Assembly (NCBI RefSeq): GCF_016862315.1
Contig: NZ_BOMS01000005.1
Span: forward strand, 1 to 64,000
DNA: 64,000 bases
Source: Actinoplanes palleronii
GTDB taxonomy: Bacteria; Actinomycetota; Actinomycetes; Mycobacteriales; Micromonosporaceae
Reading direction: 5' to 3'
Below, piece by piece: positions 30,925 through 39,007 of the stretch; the stretch's first letter is position 1, and the number at the start of each line of letters is the position of its first letter. The position numbers and the translations under genes were made by a program. A model generated the notes under the pieces. That model was not told the DNA's origin, did no database searches, and was given only the letters and a program-made list of their open reading frames with translations.

Positions 30925-31908
30925 TCAGGAGACCGTCGGCCAGCCGGTCGCGCTCCAGGTCAGCCGGTTGATGCCGAGCTTGGCGTCACCCGCCGCGGTG
31001 TAGTAGTGGTACACCAGCACGTCGCCGTCACCGTCGGCGAAGACCGACGGGTGGCCGGGGCCGTAGATCGTGTCGTGCGAGGCCAGGATCTCGGTGCCGC
31101 CGCCCGCCGTGGTCAGCGTGCCGGCCCGGTCCTTGTAGGGCCCGGTCACCGACGCCGACCGGGCCACCGTGGTGCGGTACGTGCTCGACGCGCCCTTGCA
31201 GCACAGGTCGAACGCCATGAACAGGTAGTAGTACCCGCCGCGGTGGTAGACGTACGGCGCCTCGACCGACTTGCTGTTCACGAAGCGCTCGGCGAGGTTC
31301 ACCAGCGTGGTGTCGGCCCGTTTGCCGGTCGACGGGTTCAGCTTGACCATCTTGAGGCCGGTCCAGAACGAGCCGAAGCTCAGGTACCACTCCCCGGCCG
31401 GGGTGACCGTCAGGTTCGGGTCGATCGCGTTCCAGCCGCTGGTCGCGGTCGACTCGAGGATCTTGCCGTAGTTCGTCCAGGTGCCGGCCGCGCCGGTGGT
31501 GGACCCGGCCAGGAAGATCGCCGACTTGCTGGAGCCGAACGTGGAGGCGGCGTAGTACATCAGGTACTTGCCGTTGTGGTACGAGATGTCCGGCGCCCAC
31601 AGGGTCGCGCTGCCACCGGTGTACGCGTCGGCCCACGCCGTGCCGTTCGGGAACGCCTTGCCCGCGTCGGTGAACTTCGTGCGGTCGCTCGACGTCTTCA
31701 GCGTGATGCCGTCACCGGTGGCGGCCAGCAGGTACCCGCCGGCCGGCGTCTTCACGATCGTCGGGTCGTGCGCGCCGGTGGAGCCGGTGACCGCGCCGGG
31801 GTTCGGGTAGGTCGCGGCGTTCGCGGTGGTCAGGCCGTAGACACTGGCGGACACGGCCACCACGCCGGTGACACCGGCGAGCAGCCACTTACGGAACCGG
31901 GAAGTCAT
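30925..31908 (-). CDS. GH43 family arabinanase, secreted
   Basis: 327 residues with a signal peptide (1-31, ending TTANAA). The five-bladed GH43 propeller shows the base Asp48 in GAHDPTIVKT, WAPDISYHNGKYLMYY, the pKa-tuning Asp163 in WNAIDPNLTV, and the acid Glu216 in SVEAPYVYHRGGYYYLF. The pattern is closest to endo-1,5-alpha-L-arabinanases. It would release arabino-oligosaccharides from pectic arabinan outside the cell. No transporter is adjacent; the AbfB protein at 16717 and the GH42 operon fit the same diet of arabinan and arabinogalactan. Confidence 0.92.
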   Translation of the reverse strand: MTSRFRKWLLAGVTGVVAVSASVYGLTTANAATYPNPGAVTGSTGAHDPTIVKTPAGGYLLAATGDGITLKTSSDRTKFTDAGKAFPNGTAWADAYTGGSATLWAPDISYHNGKYLMYYAASTFGSSKSAIFLAGSTTGAAGTWTNYGKILESTATSGWNAIDPNLTVTPAGEWYLSFGSFWTGLKMVKLNPSTGKRADTTLVNLAERFVNSKSVEAPYVYHRGGYYYLFMAFDLCCKGASSTYRTTVARSASVTGPYKDRAGTLTTAGGGTEILASHDTIYGPGHPSVFADGDGDVLVYHYYTAAGDAKLGINRLTWSATGWPTVS

Positions 31909-32001
31909 AGGGGGATGAACCTTCCGAGGATGGGGATGTAATCGGAAGGTGTCCCGGCGCGCGGGAAAGGTTGCCCGCCGAGTGGGAAAGATCAGATCAG
32001 G

Positions 32002-32754
32002 TCAGATCAGGTCGGTGAGCCAGTCCCGGCTCGCGGTCGCCACCCGCGGCGGCACCCCGAGCTCGGTCAGCAGCTCGGCGGCCGCGGCCATCTCCTCGCG
32101 GCGGCGCACCGCGTGCTTCTTCGAGCCGTCCACCAGCCGGTCCAGCGTGGCCGCGTCCGCCTTGACCAGCTCGGCGGCGATGTTGCCGCGCAGCCACTCC
32201 TCGAGCCCGGCCGCCTTCGCCGCTTCCAGGGCCTCGACCACGGCCGCGGCCATGCCCTTGTAGAACACGCTGCGCAGCAGCTTGCGGGTGGCGGCGGTGC
32301 CGACCGGCCCGTCCAGCACCACCACGTCGGCGCCGAGACCGCCGAGGGTCGCGGCGAGCTGTCCGGCGGCGGGTCCCGCCATGGTCATCGGAGTGCGAAG
32401 ACCCTTTCCCGGTACGGGGGACATCAGCGCCACGTCGACCACCTCGACGGCGCCGGCCGCCTCGGTCCGCAGCAGCTCCTTGAGCCCCGGTGTGGCGGTG
32501 TTGAGATCGGCCCAGACGGTGCCGGGGGCACACGCCGGCAGCGAGGCGCGCAACGCGTCGAGCGCGTCGGCCGCGCTGTTCACGCTGAGCACGACGTCCG
32601 CGCCGGTGCACGCCTCGGCGTCGCTGCCGGTCACCACGACACCCGCCGGCGGCGCCTGCCGGGGGTCGTACCCGCGCACGGTGGCACCCGCGGCGACCAG
32701 GTCGGCCGCGATCAGGCCACCGGCCTCACCCAGCCCCAGGACAGCAATGATCAT
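32002..32754 (-). CDS. NAD(P)-dependent oxidoreductase, 6-phosphogluconate dehydrogenase superfamily (DUF1932 C-terminus)
   Basis: 250 residues. The N-terminal Rossmann motif is IIAVLGLGEAGGLIAADL. The C-terminal domain (RKLLRSVFYKGMAAAVVEAL) fits the DUF1932 type rather than the longer 3-hydroxyisobutyrate dehydrogenases. It is divergent from galB with only 78 bp between, sharing the palindrome at 32806, so it probably belongs to the aromatic-acid pathway, perhaps reducing or oxidising a keto-acid side product. The exact reaction is unknown. The start is the ATG at 32754; codons upstream are not conserved in character. Confidence 0.8.
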   Translation of the reverse strand: MIIAVLGLGEAGGLIAADLVAAGATVRGYDPRQAPPAGVVVTGSDAEACTGADVVLSVNSAADALDALRASLPACAPGTVWADLNTATPGLKELLRTEAAGAVEVVDVALMSPVPGKGLRTPMTMAGPAAGQLAATLGGLGADVVVLDGPVGTAATRKLLRSVFYKGMAAAVVEALEAAKAAGLEEWLRGNIAAELVKADAATLDRLVDGSKKHAVRRREEMAAAAELLTELGVPPRVATASRDWLTDLI

Positions 32755-32805
32755 GAAAGCGCTCCGTTGCTTCAGGCCTAGACCGACTCTAAGGTGGATC
32801 GCGTC

Positions 32806-32819
32806 GATTGTTAACAATC
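32806..32819. promoter_or_regulatory. palindromic operator upstream of gal-type operon
   Basis: GATTGTTAACAATC, a perfect 14-bp palindrome, between the divergent oxidoreductase and galB genes and 14 bp before the galB start. It resembles the t-GT-N-AC-a sites of FadR-type GntR regulators. A related sequence stands before the tannase-like gene at 36322. Confidence 0.7.
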
Positions 32820-32832
32820 ATATTGGCGGACG

Positions 32833-33570
32833 TTGGGGAGCGTAATGACCGATTCCACCCTGGTACTCACCGCACACGTCGGTGACTTCGTCTGGCGCGC
32901 CGCGGGCGCGATCGCCCTGGCCAACTCCCGGGGCCAGCGCGTGGTGATCGGCTGCATGAGCTTCGGCGAGCGCGGCGAGTCGGCCTCGCTGTGGCGCAAG
33001 GGGTACACCCTCGACCAGGTCAAGGCGCACCGGCGCGAGGAGGCCGAGCAGGCCGCCAAGGTGCTCGGCGCCGAGATCCGGTTCTTCGACGCGAACGACT
33101 ACCCGCTGGTCGAGACGCCGGCGCTGCTGCAGGGCCTGATCGACCTGTACCGCGAGGTGCAGCCGTCGGTGGTGCTGACCCACGCGCCGGCCGACCCGTA
33201 CAACGGTGACCACGCGTTCGCGCACCAGATCGCGCTCAAGGCCCGGGTGCTGGCCCAGGCGCCGGGCGTCGAGGGGCCCGGCGAGGTGATCGGCGCGCCG
33301 CCGGTGTTCTGTTTCGAGCCGCACCAGCCGGAGCAGTGCGGTTTCGTGCCGGACGTGCTGCTGGACGTCAGCGAGGTGTGGGAGCGCAAGCGCGAGGCCA
33401 TGGAGATCCTGGCCGCGCAGAAGCACCTGCACGCGTACTACACCGAGCTCGGCGCCCGCCGCGGCCTGCAGGCGGCCCGCAACTCCGGACCGAACCTGGG
33501 GCTGCCGAACGAGACCCGGGCCGAGGCGTACATGCGGATCTACCCGCAGGTCACCCGGGAGCTGTCGTGA
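32833..33570 (+). CDS. galB: 4-oxalomesaconate hydratase-like protein (PIG-L/LmbE family, GalB)
   Basis: 245 residues; the ATG at 32845 (MTDSTLVLTAHVGDFVWRAA) is an equally good start. The LmbE metal-site pattern is AHVGDFVWR in place of the usual AHPDD; with the distal HAPADPYNGDHAFAHQ, this matches GalB of Pseudomonas putida, an LmbE-fold hydratase rather than a deacetylase. It should hydrate 4-oxalomesaconate to 4-carboxy-4-hydroxy-2-oxoadipate. Coupling to galC (GTGA) and galD supports this strongly. On the fold alone an amidohydrolase would be the alternative. Confidence 0.85.
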   Translation: MGSVMTDSTLVLTAHVGDFVWRAAGAIALANSRGQRVVIGCMSFGERGESASLWRKGYTLDQVKAHRREEAEQAAKVLGAEIRFFDANDYPLVETPALLQGLIDLYREVQPSVVLTHAPADPYNGDHAFAHQIALKARVLAQAPGVEGPGEVIGAPPVFCFEPHQPEQCGFVPDVLLDVSEVWERKREAMEILAAQKHLHAYYTELGARRGLQAARNSGPNLGLPNETRAEAYMRIYPQVTRELS

Positions 33571-34244
33571 GCCGCCACGTCGTGGTCCAGCACATCGACC
33601 GGGTCGCCGCCGACGTCCTGAAAGGGCTCGCCGACGAGGGCACGTCCACGGTGCACGAGGCGGACGGGCGGCGCGGGGCGTTCACCCCGGAGCTGCGCCC
33701 GATCCAGTCCGGCGCGCGGATCGCCGGCTCGGCGGTGACCGTCTCCTGCCACCCCGGCGACAACCTGATGATCCACGCGGCGGTGGAGACGGTCCGCCCC
33801 GGTGACGTCGTGGTCGTCACGACCACGTCGCCGTCCACCGACGGCATGCTCGGTGACCTGCTGGCCACGTCGCTGCGGGCGCACGGCGCGGTCGGCGTGA
33901 TCCTGGACGCCGGGGTGCGCGACGCCGCCGAGCTGCGCGAGATGGGCTTCCCGGTGTGGGCGCGGGCGATCAGCCCGCAGGGCACGGTCAAGGCCAGCCC
34001 CGGCTCGGTGAACGTCCCGGTGGTCCTCTGCGGACAGGTGGTCGAGCCGGGCGACGCGATCGTGGCCGACGACGACGGCATCGTGGTGATCCCGTTTTCC
34101 AGAGCTGAGGCCGTTGTGAAGAAAGCACAGGCCAGGACCGCGAACGAGGCGGCGAAGCGCGAGCGGCTGGCCGCCGGCGAGCTGGGCGTGGACATGTACC
34201 AGTTGCGGCCGCTGCTCGAGCAGCTGGGCGTGGAGTACCGATGA
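33567..34244 (+). CDS. galC: 4-carboxy-4-hydroxy-2-oxoadipate aldolase (RraA fold, GalC/LigK)
   Basis: 225 residues, full length for the HMG/CHA aldolase branch of the RraA family. Visible features are STVHEADGRRGAF, the phosphate/pyruvate-site loop MLGDLLATSLRAHGAVG followed by VILDAGVRDAAELRE, and GDAIVADDDGIVVIP. It cleaves the hydratase product to pyruvate and oxaloacetate, feeding the TCA cycle; a divalent metal is needed. The GTG start at 33567 overlaps the galB stop, and its own stop overlaps galD (ATGA). Confidence 0.9.
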   Translation: MSRHVVVQHIDRVAADVLKGLADEGTSTVHEADGRRGAFTPELRPIQSGARIAGSAVTVSCHPGDNLMIHAAVETVRPGDVVVVTTTSPSTDGMLGDLLATSLRAHGAVGVILDAGVRDAAELREMGFPVWARAISPQGTVKASPGSVNVPVVLCGQVVEPGDAIVADDDGIVVIPFSRAEAVVKKAQARTANEAAKRERLAAGELGVDMYQLRPLLEQLGVEYR

Positions 34245-35311
34245 CCACCCCGGTTCCGGTCCTGATCATGCGCGGCGGGACGTCCAAGGGCGCGTACTTC
34301 CGTAAGGAGGACCTGCCCGCCGACGAGGCCGAGCGGGACCGGCTGCTGCTGGCGATCATGGGCTCGCCCGACCCCCGGCAGATCGACGGGATCGGCGGCG
34401 GGCACCCGCTGACCAGCAAGGTCGCCGTGATCAGCCGCTCCGAGACGGACGACGCCGACGTCGACTACCTGTTCCTGCAGGTCCAGGTGGACACACCGAT
34501 CGTCAGCGCGGAACAGCCGTGCGGCAACATCTTGGCCGGGGTGGGTCCGTTCGCGATCGAACGCGGCCTGGTCACCGCTCACCACCACACCACGAGGGTA
34601 CGAGTACGCATGGTCAACACCGGCGCCCTCGCCGTCGTCACCGTGCCCACCCCGGACGGCCGGGTCGAGTACTCCGGCGACACCGCGCTCAGCGGCGTGC
34701 CCGGCACGGCCGCCCGGATCGAGGTGGAGTTCCGGGACACCGCCGGCTCGGTCGCGCCCGGCCTGCTGCCCACCGGCCGGGTCCGCGACGACCTGGACGG
34801 CGTACCGGCCACGCTCGTCGACAACGGCATGCCGGTGGTGCTGATCAACGCGAGTGACCTGGGCGTCTCCGGCTACGAGACCCCGGCCCAGCTGGAGGCG
34901 GACAACCGCCTGCGGCGACGGGTCGAGGAGCTGCGGCTGATCGCCGGGAAGCTGATGGGCCTCGGCGACGTCACGTCCGCCACGGTGCCGAAGATGTGCC
35001 TGCTCGCCGACCCGGCCCACGGCGGCACGCTGAGCACCCGGATGTTCATCCCGCACCGGGTGCACGCCTCGATCGGCGTGCTCGCGGCGGTCAGCGTCGG
35101 CACCGCCGCGGCCATCCCGGACACCGTCGCGTACATCGAGGACGCACCGGCGACCATCCGCCTGGAACACCCCACCGGCTTCTACGACGTGATCATCGAC
35201 GTCGACACGGCCGAGGACGAGATCACGGTCGGCCGCTCGGCGATCGTGAGCACCGCGCGCCTGCTCCTCGACGGACAGGTCTACCCCCGGGAGGACATCC
35301 ACCATGGCTGA
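34241..35311 (+). CDS. galD: 4-oxalomesaconate tautomerase (PrpF family, GalD)
   Basis: 356 residues of PrpF/diaminopimelate epimerase fold: VLIMRGGTSKGAYFRKEDL, then GIGGGHPLTSKVAVI and EQPCGNILAGVGPFAI with the catalytic-site cysteine, and KMCLLADPAHGGTLSTRMF. PrpF acts on methylaconitate, but next to galB and galC the tautomerase of the gallate pathway (keto to enol 4-oxalomesaconate) is the best call. It overlaps galC by 4 bp and the dioxygenase gene by 8 bp. Confidence 0.9.
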   Translation: MTTPVPVLIMRGGTSKGAYFRKEDLPADEAERDRLLLAIMGSPDPRQIDGIGGGHPLTSKVAVISRSETDDADVDYLFLQVQVDTPIVSAEQPCGNILAGVGPFAIERGLVTAHHHTTRVRVRMVNTGALAVVTVPTPDGRVEYSGDTALSGVPGTAARIEVEFRDTAGSVAPGLLPTGRVRDDLDGVPATLVDNGMPVVLINASDLGVSGYETPAQLEADNRLRRRVEELRLIAGKLMGLGDVTSATVPKMCLLADPAHGGTLSTRMFIPHRVHASIGVLAAVSVGTAAAIPDTVAYIEDAPATIRLEHPTGFYDVIIDVDTAEDEITVGRSAIVSTARLLLDGQVYPREDIHHG

Positions 35312-36269
35312 ACGCCTTCGCGACATCGCGCACGTCTCCGCGGTCGAGCTCTTCTCCCCGGTGCTGGAGGAGACCGTCCGGTTCTTCACCGATCAGATGG
35401 CCATGGAGGTGGTCGACCGGCGCGGCGACAGCGTCTACCTGCACACCTGGGACGACTACGAGCGGTTCTCGGTCAAGGTGACCGGCGCGGCGACCTCCGG
35501 GATCGGGCGGACCTGGCTGCGGGCGCGCAGCCCGGAGGCGCTGGAGCGGCGGGTCGCCGCGATCGAACGGGCCGGGCTCGGCGAGGGGTGGAGCAAGGAC
35601 GAGCCGGCGTACGGGCCGGTCTACCACTTCACCGACCCGGACGGCCACCAGTTCGGCGTCTACTGGGAGACCCAGCGGTACGTCGCCTCGGACGAGACCA
35701 GGCCGTCGCTGAAGAACCAGGCCGCCAGGTTCCCCGGCCGCGGCTCCAACGTGCGCCGCCTCGACCACATCAACTTCCTGGCCCGGGACGTGCCGCAGGC
35801 CGAGGCGTTCGTCAGCGACGCGCTCAGCGGCCGGCCGAGCGAGCAGATCGTGCTGGACGACGGCACCAAGGCCGCGATCTGGTACACGTTCAGCGACAAG
35901 TCCTACGACGTGGTCTACACCCGGGACTGGACCGGCTCCGAGGGGCGGCTGCACCACATCGCGTTCGCCACCGACACCCGCGAGGACATCCTGCGGGCCG
36001 CGGACGTGTTCCTGGAGGCCGGGATCCACATCGAGACCGGGCCGCACAAGCACGCCATCCAGCAGACCTTCTTCCTGTACGTCTACGAGCCGGGCGGGAA
36101 CCGGATCGAGCTGTGCAACGCCGGCGCGCGGCTGCTGCTCGCCCCGGACCACGAGGTGGTCACCTGGACCGAGGCGGAGCGGGCCAAGGGACAGGCGTGG
36201 GGCCTCAAGACCATCCAGACGTTCCACACGCACGGGACGCCGCCGGTGGCCGAGGCGAAGTGGGCCTGA
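35304..36269 (+). CDS. type I extradiol ring-cleavage dioxygenase (VOC family)
   Basis: 321 residues built of two VOC repeats, the architecture of catechol 2,3-dioxygenases. The Fe(II) triad in the second half is complete: His155 in RRLDHINFL, His218 in GRLHHIAFA and Glu269 in GNRIELC. Tyr259 in FFLYVYEPGG is a likely active-site Tyr. It is translated with galD (8-bp overlap), so its substrate should yield 4-oxalomesaconate or a close relative, for example gallate or a similar trihydroxybenzoate. Known gallate dioxygenases are type II (LigB) enzymes of unrelated fold, so this would be a non-orthologous replacement. A simple catecholic substrate cannot be excluded. Confidence 0.85.
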   Translation: MAERLRDIAHVSAVELFSPVLEETVRFFTDQMAMEVVDRRGDSVYLHTWDDYERFSVKVTGAATSGIGRTWLRARSPEALERRVAAIERAGLGEGWSKDEPAYGPVYHFTDPDGHQFGVYWETQRYVASDETRPSLKNQAARFPGRGSNVRRLDHINFLARDVPQAEAFVSDALSGRPSEQIVLDDGTKAAIWYTFSDKSYDVVYTRDWTGSEGRLHHIAFATDTREDILRAADVFLEAGIHIETGPHKHAIQQTFFLYVYEPGGNRIELCNAGARLLLAPDHEVVTWTEAERAKGQAWGLKTIQTFHTHGTPPVAEAKWA

Positions 36270-36321
36270 TCGTACGTACGCAAGGACGGCCCGGCGCACC
36301 GCGCGCCGGGCCGTCGTCATC

Positions 36322-36360
36322 GATTGTCAATAATCTTGATAGCCATCTTGTTAATAACAT
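36322..36360. promoter_or_regulatory. operator-like sites upstream of the tannase-family gene
   Basis: GATTGTCAATAATC (36322-36335) resembles the galB-side palindrome GATTGTTAACAATC, and TTGTTAATAACA (36348-36359) is a second near-palindrome of the same flavour. They lie in an AT-rich island 50-85 bp before the tannase-like gene and suggest that one regulator governs both transcription units. Confidence 0.55.
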
Positions 36361-36407
36361 GTATCGAGACTTATCTTTTGACTCACGTCGATGACGGGAG
36401 ATCGGAT

Positions 36408-37991
36408 ATGTCCTTCGTCAAAACGATCACCACGGTGCTGCTGCTGGTGGCGGCCACGCTCCTGATGCCCGGTGACGCCCGGGCCACCGCCACGCACGGC
36501 GGGCTCGCGAACCTCGAAGCCGTCCTGCCGGTGATGTCCTGCGCGGACCTCACCACGGTCGAGCTCAGCGGCGTCACCGTCACCTCCGCCGTGGTGACCG
36601 GCGCGAACGCTCCCGCCCCCTACTGCGCCGTGACCGGGACCATCGCACCGGCGGACACGTTCGTGATGCGGCTGCCGACCCGGGGCTGGACCCAGCGGTA
36701 CCTGCAGACCGGGTGCGGCGGGCTGTGCGGCAGCGCGACGATCAACTACACCCAGGCGGCGGGCTGCCGGCCGGTCGCCGACGGGACGATCGCCAGCGCC
36801 ACCACCGACATGGGCCACCAGGGCAAGAACGACGGCTCCTGGGCTGCCGGGAACCCGCAAGCGCTGATCGACTTCGCGTACCGCGGGGTGCACGTCACCG
36901 CGCAGGTCGCCAAGCAGCTGATCCAGCGGTTCTACCGCCGCTCCCCCGCCTACAGCTACTTCGACGGGTGCTCGGACGGCGGGCGGGAGGCGCTGATGGA
37001 GGCGCAGCGCTACCCGGACGACTTCGACGGGATCGCGGCCGGGGCGCCGGCCAGCAACATCGTCGTGCAGAACACGTTCCACCACGCATGGAACGTGCTG
37101 GCCAACCAGGACGCGAACGGGCAGTACATCCTGCTGGCCGACAAGCTGCCGCTGATCCACGCGGCGGTGGTCCGGGCGTGTGACCGCCTCGACGGGGTGG
37201 CCGACGGGATCCTCGACGACCCGCGCGACTGCCGGTTCGACCCGGGCACGCTGGTCTGCCCGGACACCGCGACCTGCCTGACCCGGGCGCAGGCGGCCGT
37301 GGTGCGCAAGCTGCACGACGGGGCGACCGACGCGCACGGGCGGCGCCTCGAACAGGAGATCTCCCACGAGTGGGGCTCCGAGCTGGACTGGACGTTGTTC
37401 GTACCGTCGAAGCAGGGTGACGTGACGTTCAGCGAGAACATCGCGCTGTCGTTCCTGCGCTATCTCGCCTACCGCAACGTCGCCGACCCGGACTACCGGC
37501 TCACCGACCTGAAGTTCACCCTGGCGTCGTTCCGCGAGACGGTACGCACCTCGGACTACCTCTCGGCCACCGACCCGGATCTGAGCCGGTTCCGCCGCGG
37601 CGGTGGCAAGCTGGTCCTCTGGCACGGCTGGTCCGACCAGCACATCTCCCCGCAGGCGACGCTCAACTACTACGACGCGATGCGCCGGACGATGGGCGGC
37701 CGGACCGTGGACACCTTCGCCCGGCTGTACCTGTTCCCGGGCATGGCGCACTGCGGCGGCGGGCTCGGGCCGAACACGTTCGACGTGCTCACCCCGGTGA
37801 TGGCCTGGGTGGAGACCGGCACCCGGCCGGGATCGATCGTGGCGACCTCGGCGACCACGTCCCGGGCGGTCGCGCCGTTCGCCGAGCGGGGCGCACCGAC
37901 TGTCGGCTACGACTGGGCCGGCACGGCCCTCTACACCCACGGCTATCAGAAGACCTGCCGCGTGGTGAACGGCAAGCTGGTCTGTAGCTAG
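36408..37991 (+). CDS. tannase/feruloyl esterase family protein, secreted
   Basis: 527 residues with a signal peptide (1-27, cut after GDARA). The alpha/beta-hydrolase has the nucleophile Ser189 in the family motif DGCSDGGREAL, the Asp in HGWSDQHISPQ and the His in FPGMAHCGGG. Cysteines next to the Ser and the His form the CS-D-HC disulfide typical of tannases and feruloyl esterases. A GGGAG ribosome-binding site supports the ATG at 36408. It would release gallate or hydroxycinnamates from plant esters outside the cell, supplying the adjacent catabolic genes; the neighbouring pathway favours gallate esters. Confidence 0.9.
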   Translation: MSFVKTITTVLLLVAATLLMPGDARATATHGGLANLEAVLPVMSCADLTTVELSGVTVTSAVVTGANAPAPYCAVTGTIAPADTFVMRLPTRGWTQRYLQTGCGGLCGSATINYTQAAGCRPVADGTIASATTDMGHQGKNDGSWAAGNPQALIDFAYRGVHVTAQVAKQLIQRFYRRSPAYSYFDGCSDGGREALMEAQRYPDDFDGIAAGAPASNIVVQNTFHHAWNVLANQDANGQYILLADKLPLIHAAVVRACDRLDGVADGILDDPRDCRFDPGTLVCPDTATCLTRAQAAVVRKLHDGATDAHGRRLEQEISHEWGSELDWTLFVPSKQGDVTFSENIALSFLRYLAYRNVADPDYRLTDLKFTLASFRETVRTSDYLSATDPDLSRFRRGGGKLVLWHGWSDQHISPQATLNYYDAMRRTMGGRTVDTFARLYLFPGMAHCGGGLGPNTFDVLTPVMAWVETGTRPGSIVATSATTSRAVAPFAERGAPTVGYDWAGTALYTHGYQKTCRVVNGKLVCS

Positions 37992-38117
37992 ACGGTCAAG
38001 AACTCCACCAGCGCCGGGACGAATCCCGGGTCGCGCAGCGCCGACATGGCAGCGCGGACTCGCTCTCCCACACCTCGTAGAAGATCTCCACACCGTCGTC
38101 GGCTCGGAACGTCGCCA
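37988..38117 (-). pseudogene. short degraded reading frame, ABM-monooxygenase-like remnant
   Basis: On the minus strand an ATG at 38117 opens MATFRADDGVEIFYEVWESE, which resembles the middle strand of antibiotic-biosynthesis-type (ABM) monooxygenases. The frame then shifts; the continuation in another frame (MSALRDPGFVPALVEFLTV, stop at 37988) looks like the C-terminal helix of such a protein. Only about 40 codons remain. It could be a decayed gene or chance. Confidence 0.3.
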
Positions 38118-38125
38118 TGCAAAGA

Positions 38126-38944
38126 TCATGCACTAGGGGTGCTGATTGTTGCCGGGGCACCCGCCGACCGCTCCATCAGCTTGCCCACCACGGTGGCCTG
38201 CAGGCGGCGGCTGACCAGGCGGTTGGCGAACGTCATGGTCCGGTTCGCCGCGCCGGTCACCACGCTGGGCGGCGGGTTACGCCGGTCGAGGGCCCGCAGC
38301 GCCCGGTCGACGACCTGGTCGGCGCGCATCCGCCGGTTGCCGCCGTCGGCCGCCTGCCCGGCCACCTCGAAGAACTCGGTCTCGGTCGGGCCCGGCGAGA
38401 CGGCAAGCACGCGCAGGCCGGTGCCGCGCGACTCGTACCAGAGCGCCTCGGTGAAGCTGAGCACAAACGCCTTGGTCGCGCCGTAGACCGCCATCCGCGG
38501 GTTCGACTGGTACGCCACGATGCTGGCCAGGTTGATCAGGAAGCCGTCGCCGGCCCGCAGCCGGTCGATGAAGGCCCGGGTGATGCCGACCAGGCTCGTC
38601 ACGTTCAGCGCGATCTCGGCGTCGACCCGGGCCGGGTCCTCCTCGTGGAACGGCGCGTTGGTGCCGAAGCCGGCGTTGTTGATCAGGCTGGTCACGGTCA
38701 CCCCGCGCTCGGCGACGGCCGCGCTGAGCCGCTCGCCGGCGCCCGGCGCCGCGAGGTCCATCGCGATCGTGGTGACCGTGACGCCCGGCAGCTCCGCGGC
38801 GAGCCGCTCCAGCCGGTCGGCGCGGCGGGCTACCAGCACCAGGTCTGCGCCACGCGCGGCGAGCCGGCGGGCGAACTCGGCGCCCAGCCCGGCGCTGGCC
38901 CCGGTGATCAGGACGGTCTGTGCTCGGTAATCGATAGCGCTCAT
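38126..38944 (-). CDS. short-chain dehydrogenase/reductase
   Basis: 272 residues (an ATG at 38953 would add three). Classical SDR: cofactor loop TGASAGLG, NNAGFGTNAPF, catalytic Ser in LASIVAYQS and Tyr-x-x-x-Lys in VYGATKAF. The Arg after the second strand (LVARRADRL) suggests NADP(H). It belongs to the DltE-like group acting on unknown carbonyls or alcohols. It is divergent from a TetR gene with a palindrome between, so it is probably the regulated target. Confidence 0.9.
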   Translation of the reverse strand: MSAIDYRAQTVLITGASAGLGAEFARRLAARGADLVLVARRADRLERLAAELPGVTVTTIAMDLAAPGAGERLSAAVAERGVTVTSLINNAGFGTNAPFHEEDPARVDAEIALNVTSLVGITRAFIDRLRAGDGFLINLASIVAYQSNPRMAVYGATKAFVLSFTEALWYESRGTGLRVLAVSPGPTETEFFEVAGQAADGGNRRMRADQVVDRALRALDRRNPPPSVVTGAANRTMTFANRLVSRRLQATVVGKLMERSAGAPATISTPSA

Positions 38945-38965
38945 GAGTCGCATACTATGCCTACC

Positions 38966-38980
38966 TGGCACTGAGTGCCA
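38966..38980. promoter_or_regulatory. candidate TetR operator
   Basis: TGGCACTGAGTGCCA, a perfect 15-base palindrome about a central G, inside a wider CCTGG...CCAGG frame. It lies in the 63-bp gap between the SDR and TetR genes and would overlap both promoters. Confidence 0.75.
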
Positions 38981-39007
38981 ACCAGGCATTGGCGGTACGC
39001 TGACGGC

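Noticed and set aside
33551..35389. 612-codon minus-strand frame across galC and galD
   Set aside because: Low-complexity shadow; the plus strand carries overlapping conserved pathway genes.
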